Of a stretch of DNA of 64,000 nt, positions 1 to 9,231 are shown one piece after another. Numbering within the stretch: position 1 is the first letter of the stretch; each line of letters starts with the position of its first letter. The notes under the pieces were generated by a model, which searched no databases, was not told the origin of the DNA, and saw nothing but the letters and a program-made list of their open reading frames with translations. Source of the DNA: Ovoidimarina sediminis. Lineage in GTDB: Bacteria; Pseudomonadota; Alphaproteobacteria; Rhodobacterales; Rhodobacteraceae. The position numbers were made by a program, and so were the translations under genes. The stretch lies in contig NZ_JAWHTE010000012.1 in assembly GCF_032586175.1 (NCBI RefSeq), positions 62,001-126,000 of the forward strand. Direction: 5' to 3'.

Positions 1-321
1 GTGAACGACTTCGGCGTCAGGCTGGGCACCAGCCACTACTTCGACGCGCCCGCCGACACCGCCAAGGCCGAGGTGCCGAATATCGGCGCCCCTGCAGGCC
101 TCTGCACCGTCACCACCACCCATATGCGGGAAGTGCCGTTCGCGGCGCTCGTCGCCCAGACCATATTCGCGCAGTTCCCCTATGCGCAGACAACGGGCCT
201 GCATCGATGGACCCTGCGGCAGGGAAACGGCCTGCCGCTGATCGTAAGCGTCTCAACCATAACCCGCCACAGATACGAAGCCCCGGGCACCGTAGAGGTG
301 TCCATGAGCTTCCCCGGATAG
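1..321 (+). CDS. Hypothetical protein upstream of sucD, possibly 5'-truncated
   Basis: The reading frame opens with GTG at base 1, so the true start may lie outside the window; 106 residues are visible. I do not recognise the family. The visible part has no clear membrane segment and no known catalytic motif. It ends 18 bases before sucD in the same direction, so it is probably part of the suc operon, lying between the expected sucC and sucD. Small unknown proteins in this position are common in Rhodobacteraceae, but I cannot assign a role. Confidence 0.5.
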   Translation: MNDFGVRLGTSHYFDAPADTAKAEVPNIGAPAGLCTVTTTHMREVPFAALVAQTIFAQFPYAQTTGLHRWTLRQGNGLPLIVSVSTITRHRYEAPGTVEVSMSFPG

Positions 322-339
322 GAAAGTAAGGACCATATC

Positions 340-1221
340 ATGGCTGTACTCGTCGACGAAAACACCAAGGTGATCTGCCAGGGCTTCACCGGCTCGCAAG
401 GCACCTTCCACTCCGAACAGGCCATCGCTTACGGCACCAAGATGGTGGGCGGCGTGACGCCCGGCAAAGGCGGGCAGACCCATCTCGACCTGCCGGTCTT
501 CAACTCCTGCCACGAGGCGGTGGCCGCGACCGGCGCCAACGCCTCCGTCATCTACGTCCCGCCCCCCTTCGCGGCGGATTCGATCCTCGAGGCGATCGAC
601 GCCGAGATCCCGCTCATCTGCTGCATCACCGAAGGCATCCCGGTCCTCGACATGATGAAGGTCAAGCGCGCGCTCGAAGGGTCTTCGTCGATCCTGATCG
701 GCCCGAACTGCCCCGGCATCATCACCCCCGACGCCTGCAAGATCGGCATCATGCCGGGCCACATCCACAAGCGCGGCTCCGTGGGCGTCGTCTCCCGCTC
801 GGGCACGCTCACCTACGAGGCGGTGAAGCAGACGACCGACGTGGGCCTCGGCCAGTCGACCTGCGTCGGCATCGGCGGCGACCCGATCAAGGGAACGGAG
901 CATATCGACGTCCTCGAATGGTTCCTCGCCGACGATGAAACGCAGTCGATCATCATGATCGGCGAAATCGGCGGTCAGGCGGAGGAAGACGCCGCCCAGT
1001 TCCTCGCCGACGAAAAGAAGAAGGGCCGCTGGAAGCCCACGGCGGGCTTCATCGCCGGCCGCACCGCGCCCCCGGGCCGCCGCATGGGCCACGCGGGTGC
1101 GATCGTCGCGGGCGGCAAGGGCGACGCGGAATCGAAAATCGAAGCGATGAAATCCGCCGGCATCGTCGTCGCCGACAGCCCCGCGGGGCTCGGCGAGGCC
1201 GTGCTTGAGGCAATCGGATGA
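340..1221 (+). CDS. sucD: Succinyl-CoA ligase (ADP/GDP-forming) subunit alpha
   Basis: Alpha subunit of succinyl-CoA synthetase, which interconverts succinyl-CoA and succinate with substrate-level phosphorylation in the TCA cycle. The 293 residues match the usual length. The N-terminal CoA-binding Rossmann region includes QGFTGSQGTFHSEQA. The phosphorylated active-site histidine sits in RRMGHAGAIVAGGKG near residue 247. The start ATG follows AGTAAGGACC. sucC should lie just left of the window. sucA and sucB follow in the same direction, giving the classical alphaproteobacterial suc operon. Confidence 0.97.
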   Translation: MAVLVDENTKVICQGFTGSQGTFHSEQAIAYGTKMVGGVTPGKGGQTHLDLPVFNSCHEAVAATGANASVIYVPPPFAADSILEAIDAEIPLICCITEGIPVLDMMKVKRALEGSSSILIGPNCPGIITPDACKIGIMPGHIHKRGSVGVVSRSGTLTYEAVKQTTDVGLGQSTCVGIGGDPIKGTEHIDVLEWFLADDETQSIIMIGEIGGQAEEDAAQFLADEKKKGRWKPTAGFIAGRTAPPGRRMGHAGAIVAGGKGDAESKIEAMKSAGIVVADSPAGLGEAVLEAIG

Positions 1222-1232
1222 GGAAACCCACC

Positions 1233-1294
1233 CCCGTAGGCCGGGCTTCAAACCGGCACGATCAGAAATGCCGGGCAAATGCCCGGCCTACGGG
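1233..1294. repeat. REP-like inverted repeat between sucD and sucA
   Basis: Perfect 14-bp inverted repeat: CCCGTAGGCCGGGC at 1233-1246 and its complement at 1281-1294. A second, nested hairpin (CCGGGC, loop AAAT, GCCCGG) at 1271-1286 shares the right arm, so two alternative folds are possible. It lies in the 153-bp sucD-sucA gap and has no T-run, so it could tune or stabilise the operon mRNA rather than end it. Confidence 0.6.
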
Positions 1295-1321
1295 CGCTTG
1301 CCTGAACCGACAGCCCCCGCC

Positions 1322-1342
1322 GCCCCGGCCCTGAGCCGGGGC
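1322..1342. repeat. GC-rich stem-loop ahead of sucA
   Basis: GCCCCGGC at 1322-1329 pairs with GCCGGGGC at 1335-1342 around a 5-base loop. It ends about 20 bases before the sucA ribosome binding site (GGGAGG near 1361). There is no U-tract, so it is not a simple terminator. Confidence 0.45.
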
Positions 1343-1374
1343 CTCGGCGAAACGATTTTCCGGGAGGTAACCCA

Positions 1375-4341
1375 ATGACCGATCAAACCCCCAACGACCA
1401 GTTCCACGCCTCGTCCTTCCTGCAAGGGCATAACGCGGAATACATCGAACAGCTTTACGCCCGCTTCGCGACCGACCCCAATGCGGTCGACGAGGCGTGG
1501 CAGCAGTTCTTCCGCCAGCTGGGCGACTCGGAAGTCGACGCCAAGCGCGAGGCCGCGGGGCCCAGCTGGGCACGCCGCGACTGGCCGCCTCAGCCCGATG
1601 ACGAACTCACCGCCGCGCTCGACGGCCAGTGGGGCGATCTCGGCCCGGCGGCGGAAGAAACCGCGATCGCCAAGCTGAAGGACAAGGCCGCCGAAAAAGG
1701 CGTCACCGTTACCGACGACCAGATCAAGCGCGCCGTGCTCGACAGTATCCGCGCCCTCATGATCATCCGCGCCTACCGGATCCGGGGCCACCTCGTTGCC
1801 GATCTCGACCCGCTCGGCATGCGCGAGACAACCCCCCACCCAGAACTCGACCCCAAATCCTACGGCTTCACCGAGGCCGACATGGACCGGCCCATTTTCA
1901 TCGACAACGTGCTCGGTCTCGAAATGGCCTCGATGCGCGAGATCCTCGCCATCGTGAAGCGCACCTATTGCGGCACCTTCGCGCTGCAATACATGCACAT
2001 CTCGAACCCGCAGGAGGCCGCCTGGCTCAAGGAACGGATCGAGGGCTACGGCAAGGAAGTCACCTTCACCCGCGAAGGCCGGCGCGCGATCCTGAACAAG
2101 CTGGTCGAGGCGGAAGGCTTCGAAAAATTCCTCCATGTCAAATACATGGGCACGAAACGCTTCGGCCTCGATGGCGGCGAGGCGCTGGTGCCCGCGATGG
2201 AACAGATCATCAAGCGGGGCGGCGCCCTGGGCGTCAGGGATATCGTGATCGGCATGCCTCACCGGGGCCGGCTGTCGGTCCTCGCCAATGTCATGGGCAA
2301 GCCCTACAAGGCGATTTTCAACGAATTCCAGGGCGGCAGCTTCAAGCCCGAGGATGTCGATGGTTCAGGTGACGTGAAATACCACCTCGGCGCCTCGGCC
2401 GACCGGGAATTCGACGGCAATTCCGTGCACCTCTCGCTCACCGCCAACCCCTCGCATCTCGAGGCGGTGAACCCGGTGGTGATCGGCAAGGCGCGCGCCA
2501 AGCAGGATCAGAACAACGATCCCGAACGCACCACCGTGATCCCGATCCTGCTGCACGGCGACGCGGCCTTCGCGGGCCAGGGCGTCGTGGCGGAATGTTT
2601 CCAGATGTCGGGCATCCGCGGCCACAAGACGGGCGGCACGATCCACCTCGTCGTCAACAACCAGATCGGCTTCACCACCGCACCCCACTTCTCGCGCTCC
2701 TCGCCCTACCCCACCGATATCGCGCTGATCGTGGAAGCTCCGATCTTCCACGTGAACGGCGACGATCCCGAGGCCGTGGTGCATGCCGCCAAGGTCGCCA
2801 CCGAATTCCGCCAGAAGTTCCAGAAAGACGTGGTGATCGACATCATCTGCTACCGCCGGTTCGGCCATAACGAGGGCGACGAGCCCATGTTCACGAACCC
2901 GCTGATGTACAAGAAGATCAAGAGGCACAAAACGACGCTCTCGCTCTATACCGAACGGCTCGTGCGCGAAGGCCTGATCCCCGAAGGCGAAATCGAGGAT
3001 ATGAAGGCCGCCTTCCAGGTCCGGCTCAACGAAGAGTTCGAGGCCGGCAAATCCTACATGCCGAACAAGGCCGACTGGCTCGACGGCCGCTGGTCGCATC
3101 TCGACCGGGAGGGCGAGAAGTACCAGCGCGGCAAGACGGCAATCTCGAAAAAGACGATGGCCGAGATCGGCAAGGCGCTCACCCGCGTGCCGGGCGGCTT
3201 CCCGCTCCACAAGACGGTCGAACGGCTTCTCGAAACGAAGAAGGCCATGTTCGATACGGGCGAGGGCTTCGACTGGGCCACGGCCGAGGCGCTCGCCTTC
3301 GGTTCTCTCCTGACCGAGGGCTATCCCGTCCGCCTCGCAGGCCAGGATTCCACCCGCGGCACCTTCTCGCAGCGCCATTCGGGCCTCGTGAACCAGGAAA
3401 CCGAGGAACGCTACTACCCCCTCAACAACGTCAGGCAGGGCCAGGCGCGCTACGAAGTCATCGACTCGATGCTTTCGGAATACGCCGTCCTCGGCTTCGA
3501 ATACGGCTACTCGCTCGCCGAACCCAACGCGCTGGTGCTGTGGGAGGCCCAGTTCGGCGATTTCGCCAACGGCGCCCAGATCATGTTCGATCAGTTCATC
3601 TCTTCGGGCGAACGCAAGTGGCTCCGCATGTCGGGCCTCGTGATGCTTCTGCCCCACGGCTTCGAAGGCCAGGGGCCGGAACACTCCTCCGCCCGCCTCG
3701 AACGCTTCCTGCAGATGTGCGCGGAAGACAACTGGATCGTCGCCAACTGCACGACACCGGCGAACTACTTCCACATCCTGCGGCGCCAGCTGCACCGCGA
3801 CTACCGCAAACCGCTCGTCCTGATGACGCCGAAGTCCCTGCTCCGCCACAAGCTCGCGGTCTCGAAAGCCGAAGAGTTCACCAGCGGCTCAAGCTTCCAC
3901 CGCGTCCTCTGGGACGATGCCCAGCAGGGCAATTCCGACACCAAGCTTGTCGCAGACGACAAGATCCGCCGCGTCGTGATGTGCTCCGGCAAGGTCTACT
4001 TCGACCTGCTCGAGGAACGCGACGAACGCGGGACCGACGACATCTACCTCCTGCGCGTCGAACAGTTCTACCCGTTCCCGGCCCTCTCTATGGTGAAGGA
4101 GCTTGAACGCTTCAAGAACGCCGATTTCATCTGGTGCCAGGAAGAGCCGAAGAACCAGGGCGGCTGGACATTCATGGAACCCAACATCGAATGGGTTCTC
4201 ACCCGCATCGGCGCCCGGGTCACCCGGCCTGTCTATATCGGCCGGGCCGCGGCGGCATCGCCCGCCACCGGCCTCGCCTCCGCTCACAAGAAACAGCAAG
4301 CCCAGCTCGTCGACGACGCGCTGACCATCGAAGGGAAATAG
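1375..4341 (+). CDS. sucA: 2-oxoglutarate dehydrogenase E1 component
   Basis: Thiamine-diphosphate-dependent E1 of the 2-oxoglutarate dehydrogenase complex. It decarboxylates 2-oxoglutarate and succinylates the lipoyl group of SucB. At 988 residues it has the usual full length. The N-terminus carries the E2-binding segment (SSFLQGHNAEYIEQLY). The substrate/TPP core includes GMPHRGRLSVLANV and HGDAAFAGQGVVAE. The C-terminal transketolase-like domain contains EAQFGDFANGAQ. The start ATG follows GGGAGGTAACCCA. The sucB start lies 3 bases after its stop, so E1 and E2 are probably translationally coupled. Confidence 0.98.
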   Translation: MTDQTPNDQFHASSFLQGHNAEYIEQLYARFATDPNAVDEAWQQFFRQLGDSEVDAKREAAGPSWARRDWPPQPDDELTAALDGQWGDLGPAAEETAIAKLKDKAAEKGVTVTDDQIKRAVLDSIRALMIIRAYRIRGHLVADLDPLGMRETTPHPELDPKSYGFTEADMDRPIFIDNVLGLEMASMREILAIVKRTYCGTFALQYMHISNPQEAAWLKERIEGYGKEVTFTREGRRAILNKLVEAEGFEKFLHVKYMGTKRFGLDGGEALVPAMEQIIKRGGALGVRDIVIGMPHRGRLSVLANVMGKPYKAIFNEFQGGSFKPEDVDGSGDVKYHLGASADREFDGNSVHLSLTANPSHLEAVNPVVIGKARAKQDQNNDPERTTVIPILLHGDAAFAGQGVVAECFQMSGIRGHKTGGTIHLVVNNQIGFTTAPHFSRSSPYPTDIALIVEAPIFHVNGDDPEAVVHAAKVATEFRQKFQKDVVIDIICYRRFGHNEGDEPMFTNPLMYKKIKRHKTTLSLYTERLVREGLIPEGEIEDMKAAFQVRLNEEFEAGKSYMPNKADWLDGRWSHLDREGEKYQRGKTAISKKTMAEIGKALTRVPGGFPLHKTVERLLETKKAMFDTGEGFDWATAEALAFGSLLTEGYPVRLAGQDSTRGTFSQRHSGLVNQETEERYYPLNNVRQGQARYEVIDSMLSEYAVLGFEYGYSLAEPNALVLWEAQFGDFANGAQIMFDQFISSGERKWLRMSGLVMLLPHGFEGQGPEHSSARLERFLQMCAEDNWIVANCTTPANYFHILRRQLHRDYRKPLVLMTPKSLLRHKLAVSKAEEFTSGSSFHRVLWDDAQQGNSDTKLVADDKIRRVVMCSGKVYFDLLEERDERGTDDIYLLRVEQFYPFPALSMVKELERFKNADFIWCQEEPKNQGGWTFMEPNIEWVLTRIGARVTRPVYIGRAAAASPATGLASAHKKQQAQLVDDALTIEGK

Positions 4342-4344
4342 AAA

Positions 4345-5886
4345 ATGAGCACCGAAGTCCGCGTGCCGACGCTGGGGGAAAGCGTCACCGAGGCCACCGT
4401 CGCCACCTGGTTCAAGAAGCCGGGCGACACCGTGGCCGTCGACGAAATGCTCTGCGAGCTGGAAACCGACAAGGTGACGGTCGAAGTGCCCTCGCCCGCC
4501 GCCGGAACCCTGTCGGAAATCGTCGCCGAAGAAGGCGCGACCGTCGGCGTCGACGCGCTTCTGGCGAATATCTCCGAAGGCGGCGCAAAACCCGCGGATG
4601 ACGGGCCGAAAGAACACCACGAAGAACAAAAACCCTCTGCGAAAAGCGATGCGGGCGGCGGCGGCGACACCATCGACGTTCCCGTCCCCACGCTGGGCGA
4701 AAGCGTCACCGAGGCCACCGTCGCCACCTGGTTCAAGAAGGAAGGCGACAGCGTCGCCGCCGACGAAATGCTCTGCGAGCTCGAAACCGATAAGGTCTCG
4801 GTCGAGGTTCCCGCACCTGCCGCCGGCACCCTGACGAAAATCCTGAAGGGCGAGGGCGAAACCGTCGAAGCGGGCGGCACGCTCGCCCAGATGACGACTG
4901 GCGCGGGCGCAGCTGCCGCGGCCCCGGCCGCCGCACCCTCCTCCGACGGCCCCGTCGAACATCACGAGGCGCAGCGCGATGGAAAAGACACCGAAGACGC
5001 CCCTTCGGCCAAGAAGATGATGGCCGAAAAGGGCCTCTCCCCCGATCAGGTGACGGGCACCGGCAAGGACGGCCGGATCATGAAAGAGGATGTGCAGAAG
5101 GCGATCGCCGCCGGCGCCGCCGCGGCCAGGGCCCCGGCGCCCGAACCCGTCTCCGTGCCCCGCTCCCCGGTCGCGGCAGAGGACGAGGCCCGCGAGGAGC
5201 GGGTCAAGATGACCCGCCTCCGCCAGACAATCGCGCGCCGCCTGAAGGACGCGCAGAACACGGCGGCCATGCTCACGACCTATAACGAGGTCGACATGTC
5301 CGCCGTCATGGCGCTCCGCAACGAATACAAGGATCTCTTCGAGAAAAAGCACGGCGTGCGCCTCGGCTTCATGTCCTTCTTCACCAAGGCCTGCTGCCAC
5401 GCGCTGAAGGAGGTGCCCGAGGTCAACGCCGAAATCGACGGCACCGATATCGTCTACAAGAACTTCGTCCACATGGGCATCGCCGCCGGCACGCCCACCG
5501 GCCTCGTCGTCCCGGTGATCCGCGACGCCGACCAGATGTCCTTCGCCGCGATCGAGAAGGCCATCGCCGAAAAGGGTCGCCGCGCCCGCGACGGCAAGCT
5601 GTCCATGGCCGAAATGCAGGGCGGCACCTTCACCATCTCGAACGGCGGCGTCTATGGCTCGCTCATGTCCTCGCCGATCCTGAACCCGCCGCAATCGGGC
5701 ATCCTCGGTATGCACAAGATCCAGGAGCGGCCGATGGTCGTGAACGGCGAAATCGTGATCCGCCCGATGATGTACCTGGCGCTGAGCTACGACCACCGGA
5801 TCGTGGATGGTAAGGGGGCGGTGACCTTCCTCGTCCGGGTGAAGGAGGCGCTGGAGGATCCTCGGCGGCTGTTGATGGATTTGTAG
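4345..5886 (+). CDS. sucB: 2-oxoglutarate dehydrogenase E2 (dihydrolipoyllysine succinyltransferase), two lipoyl domains
   Basis: E2 core of the 2-oxoglutarate dehydrogenase complex. It transfers succinyl groups from lipoyl-lysine to CoA. The 513 residues exceed the roughly 400 of Escherichia coli SucB because there are two lipoyl domains in tandem, with lipoylation motifs ELETDKVTVEV (near residue 40) and ELETDKVSVEV (near 150), joined by a charged linker. Next come a peripheral-subunit-binding domain (PSAKKMMAEKGLSPDQVTG) and the catalytic domain with the active-site motif SYDHRIVDGKGA. The duplicated module repeats at DNA level (4370-4500 and 4690-4820), which invites slippage or gene conversion. 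Confidence 0.97.
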   Translation: MSTEVRVPTLGESVTEATVATWFKKPGDTVAVDEMLCELETDKVTVEVPSPAAGTLSEIVAEEGATVGVDALLANISEGGAKPADDGPKEHHEEQKPSAKSDAGGGGDTIDVPVPTLGESVTEATVATWFKKEGDSVAADEMLCELETDKVSVEVPAPAAGTLTKILKGEGETVEAGGTLAQMTTGAGAAAAAPAAAPSSDGPVEHHEAQRDGKDTEDAPSAKKMMAEKGLSPDQVTGTGKDGRIMKEDVQKAIAAGAAAARAPAPEPVSVPRSPVAAEDEAREERVKMTRLRQTIARRLKDAQNTAAMLTTYNEVDMSAVMALRNEYKDLFEKKHGVRLGFMSFFTKACCHALKEVPEVNAEIDGTDIVYKNFVHMGIAAGTPTGLVVPVIRDADQMSFAAIEKAIAEKGRRARDGKLSMAEMQGGTFTISNGGVYGSLMSSPILNPPQSGILGMHKIQERPMVVNGEIVIRPMMYLALSYDHRIVDGKGAVTFLVRVKEALEDPRRLLMDL

Positions 5887-5905
5887 GGTGAGACCACTGA
5901 CGAAA

Positions 5906-6045
5906 GCCGGGCGGGCGCCTGCCCGTGGGATGGCGCTCCAGGGCTCGAGCGAAGGCGATTTATCTCACAAGCCCGCCGACCGGCCGTTCCGAGCGGAACA
6001 GCACCAAAGCGCCAGCCCGCCGGGACGGGCAGGCGCTCGCCCGGC
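5906..6045. repeat. Long-range inverted repeat after sucB
   Basis: A 21-bp arm at 5906-5926 (core CCGGGCGGGCGCCTGCCCGT) is complementary, with one mismatch, to 6025-6045. The arms are about 100 bp apart, and each also has self-complementary GGGC/GCCC tracts. The repeat lies between sucB and the downstream lipoprotein ORF and may act as an mRNA boundary. It has no U-tract. Confidence 0.45.
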
Positions 6046-6076
6046 GGCTGCGCCGCTATTCGGGCCGGGGCACTGC

Positions 6077-6379
6077 ATGGCCGTTGCGGCAACACTCTCG
6101 ATAGTGTCCGCCTGCGCCCCCATGCCCGGCGATGTCGCCGTCCGCCACTTCGGCTCCACCCAGTTCCACGAGGGCGCGCGCTTCCACCTCTTCACCTTCG
6201 ACCCGCGCGAACCCCGCACGCTCGATCAGCGCATCCGCCTCGCCAAGGCGGAAATCGCCCGCGATCCCGATTGCCGCTGGGCGAACGCCCCCCGCGCCGT
6301 GATCGAAGAGGCAACCCGCAAACAGGGCGCGCAATATGCCGACACCCTCCTGGCCGCCCCCGTGATCTGCGAGGCCTGA
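6077..6379 (+). CDS. Small putative lipoprotein of unknown function
   Basis: The open frame reaches back to 5888, but the upstream part overlaps the inverted repeat and reads like non-coding sequence. The ATG at 6077 gives 100 residues beginning with a short hydrophobic stretch and a lipobox-like LSIVSAC near residue 13, so the product is probably lipid-anchored in the envelope. The n-region is unusually short, and a more upstream start cannot be excluded. The family is not recognised. It follows sucB in the same direction and precedes the MAPEG gene. Confidence 0.5.
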   Translation: MAVAATLSIVSACAPMPGDVAVRHFGSTQFHEGARFHLFTFDPREPRTLDQRIRLAKAEIARDPDCRWANAPRAVIEEATRKQGAQYADTLLAAPVICEA

Positions 6380-6479
6380 CCGATGCACCCGCCTGCCGTG
6401 ACGAAAACATATAAGACGACATGGACATCCACCGGACGGGCATGTTTCTGTCCGGCAGAACCATGAAGGAGCCCACGTG

Positions 6480-6869
6480 ATGCTTGGATCGGAACTGACG
6501 ATTCTTCTCGTCTACGGCCTTTACACCGCGCTCGTTCTCGGCGCGAAGGTGACTGGGATGATGGCCACGGTCGATATGGGTTATCTCCTCTCGTCACGTG
6601 ACGAGGGCCGCACGCTCGAGGGTATGCTTGGCCGTCTCGACCGGGCGATCAACAACTCGGTCACCGCCATGGCGCTCTTCGCCCCGCCGGTGATCGTGAT
6701 CGCGCTGCGCGATCAAAGTTCCGGGGCAAGCCTTCTGGCCGCGCAGGTCTTTCTCATCTGCCGCCTGATCTATGTGCCGGCCTACATGTTCGGCATCCGC
6801 GGGGTTCGCACCCTCGTCTGGTTCGTCGCATTCCTTGCGACCCTCATCCTCTACTTCCTGGCGCTCTAA
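6480..6869 (+). CDS. MAPEG family integral membrane protein
   Basis: About 129 residues with four predicted membrane segments (near 5-25, 55-75, 82-98 and 105-128), the fold of the MAPEG family (membrane-associated proteins in eicosanoid and glutathione metabolism). The exact reaction in bacteria is usually unknown. GTG at 6477 and ATG at 6480 are both possible. I prefer ATG because AAGGAG at 6466-6471 is spaced 8 bases from it. It sits alone between the suc operon and lpdA. Confidence 0.75.
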   Translation: MLGSELTILLVYGLYTALVLGAKVTGMMATVDMGYLLSSRDEGRTLEGMLGRLDRAINNSVTAMALFAPPVIVIALRDQSSGASLLAAQVFLICRLIYVPAYMFGIRGVRTLVWFVAFLATLILYFLAL

Positions 6870-6920
6870 GAATGTCCGAACGCGCCGCACGGTTCGTAAG
6901 GGGGCACCGTACGCCGGCAT

Positions 6921-6964
6921 CTGTGTACGGGTTGTGTACGCGCTGTGTACGCCCTGTGCGCCCC
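6921..6964. repeat. Four 11-bp tandem repeats upstream of lpdA
   Basis: Units at 6921-6931, 6932-6942, 6943-6953 and a degenerate 6954-6964 share the core TGTGTACG, repeated at exactly 11 bp, about one helical turn. The block ends some 35 bp before the lpdA start codon and lies in the non-coding gap after the MAPEG gene. Helically phased repeats suggest cooperative binding of a regulator or several half-sites on one face of the DNA. The binding protein is unknown. Confidence 0.6.
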
Positions 6965-6999
6965 GAAAATGGCAGGTAATCAATCTTAAGGAGGTCTTA

Positions 7000-8388
<1,389 letters not shown>

Positions 8389-8397
8389 CAGGGCTTT

Positions 8398-8415
8398 CGC
8401 CGCCTGACGGCGGCG
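8398..8415. repeat. Stem-loop just after lpdA
   Basis: CGCCGCC (8398-8404), loop TGAC, GGCGGCG (8409-8415). It begins 10 bases after the lpdA stop codon. It is the first of three adjacent hairpins between the convergent lpdA and GntR genes. Confidence 0.5.
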
Positions 8416-8420
8416 ACCGA

Positions 8421-8439
8421 TGTGGGGCTCTGCCCCACA
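8421..8439. repeat. Short perfect hairpin in the lpdA-GntR convergent gap
   Basis: TGTGGGGC (8421-8428), loop TCT, GCCCCACA (8432-8439). It lies between two other stem-loops. There is no U-tract on either side. Confidence 0.5.
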
Positions 8440-8501
8440 CCCCGGAGTATTTCGGCCAAAATGAAGCATCGGATCTTCATTTTGGCCGAAATACTCCGGG
8501 G
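8440..8501. repeat. 27-bp perfect inverted repeat (Rhodobacteraceae-type intergenic element)
   Basis: The left arm 8440-8466 (begins CCCCGGAGTATTTCGGCC) and right arm 8475-8501 are perfect reverse complements around an 8-base loop. The element sits between the convergent lpdA and GntR genes, where it would form a strong hairpin in either transcript. From memory, elements with the CCCCGGAGTATTT arm occur in many copies between genes of Rhodobacteraceae; here I see one copy. Confidence 0.75.
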
Positions 8502-8523
8502 GTGAATGGCGGGCGCGAGCCCG

Positions 8524-9198
8524 TCAGAGGGGGCTGGCCCCCTCCTCCGCAACCAGCATTCTGAGCCCCTGGGTCACATCGGAGCGTACCGCGAGCCGCA
8601 ATCCCGGTTCGTCGCCGGCGCGGAGGGCCGCGACGATAAGCTTATGGTTCGGTGGCACTTCCGTCCGCCTCAGCCGCCCATAGAGCTTGCGCATCGTCGG
8701 CCCGAGCTGAAGCCAGACCGTCTCTGCCATGGCGAGCATCGCGGGCGCCTGGGCGCGCAGGTAAAGGGCGCGGTGGAATTCCAGGTTCCGGCGGATGTAG
8801 CCCACCGCATCGCCCCGCACGACCGAATCGGCGATCGTTGCATTGATCGCCTCGAGCCGCTCGATCAGCGCCATATGTGCCCGCGGCAAGGCCCGGCTGG
8901 CGAGTTCGGTTTCGATCAGCGCACGCAGCGCGGCAAGTTCCTCGATCCGGTCATTCTGCAACTCCGGCGTCGCCACCCTGCCCGAGCTCGAGAGCGTCAG
9001 CGCCCCTTCCGCCACGAGCCGCCGCACAGCCTCGCGCGCAGGCGTCATCGACACCTCGAATTCCGCCCCGATGCCCCGGAGCGTCAGCGCCGCGCCGGGG
9101 GCGATTTCGCCATGCATGATGCGTGCGCGCAATGACCGGTACACCCGCTCATGGGCGGCGGTCTGTCCATCGATGGGGCGGCCGGACTGGATAAGCAT
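8524..9198 (-). CDS. GntR family (FadR/FCD subfamily) transcriptional regulator
   Basis: 224 residues: an N-terminal winged helix-turn-helix (residues about 18-80, with LTLRGIGAEFEVSMTPAREAVRRL) followed by an all-helical FCD ligand-binding domain (about 85-210). Such proteins sense small carboxylic acids or metals. It is convergent with lpdA and lies 33 bases downstream of the YgjP-like gene on the same strand. The effector is not evident. Confidence 0.88.
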   Translation of the reverse strand: MLIQSGRPIDGQTAAHERVYRSLRARIMHGEIAPGAALTLRGIGAEFEVSMTPAREAVRRLVAEGALTLSSSGRVATPELQNDRIEELAALRALIETELASRALPRAHMALIERLEAINATIADSVVRGDAVGYIRRNLEFHRALYLRAQAPAMLAMAETVWLQLGPTMRKLYGRLRRTEVPPNHKLIVAALRAGDEPGLRLAVRSDVTQGLRMLVAEEGASPL

Positions 9199-9231
9199 GG
9201 GTCGCAGAGTGTCCCCTCTGCCCGCTGCCCG

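Noticed and set aside
253..1278. Long minus-strand open frame (341 codons) opposite sucD
   Set aside because: It is Arg/Asp/Gly-rich shadow coding caused by the GC-rich third positions of sucD; no ribosome site and no family resemblance.
3889..5796. 635-codon minus-strand frame opposite sucA/sucB
   Set aside because: Repeats such as HFVGGD mirror the duplicated lipoyl domains on the other strand; no independent coding signal.
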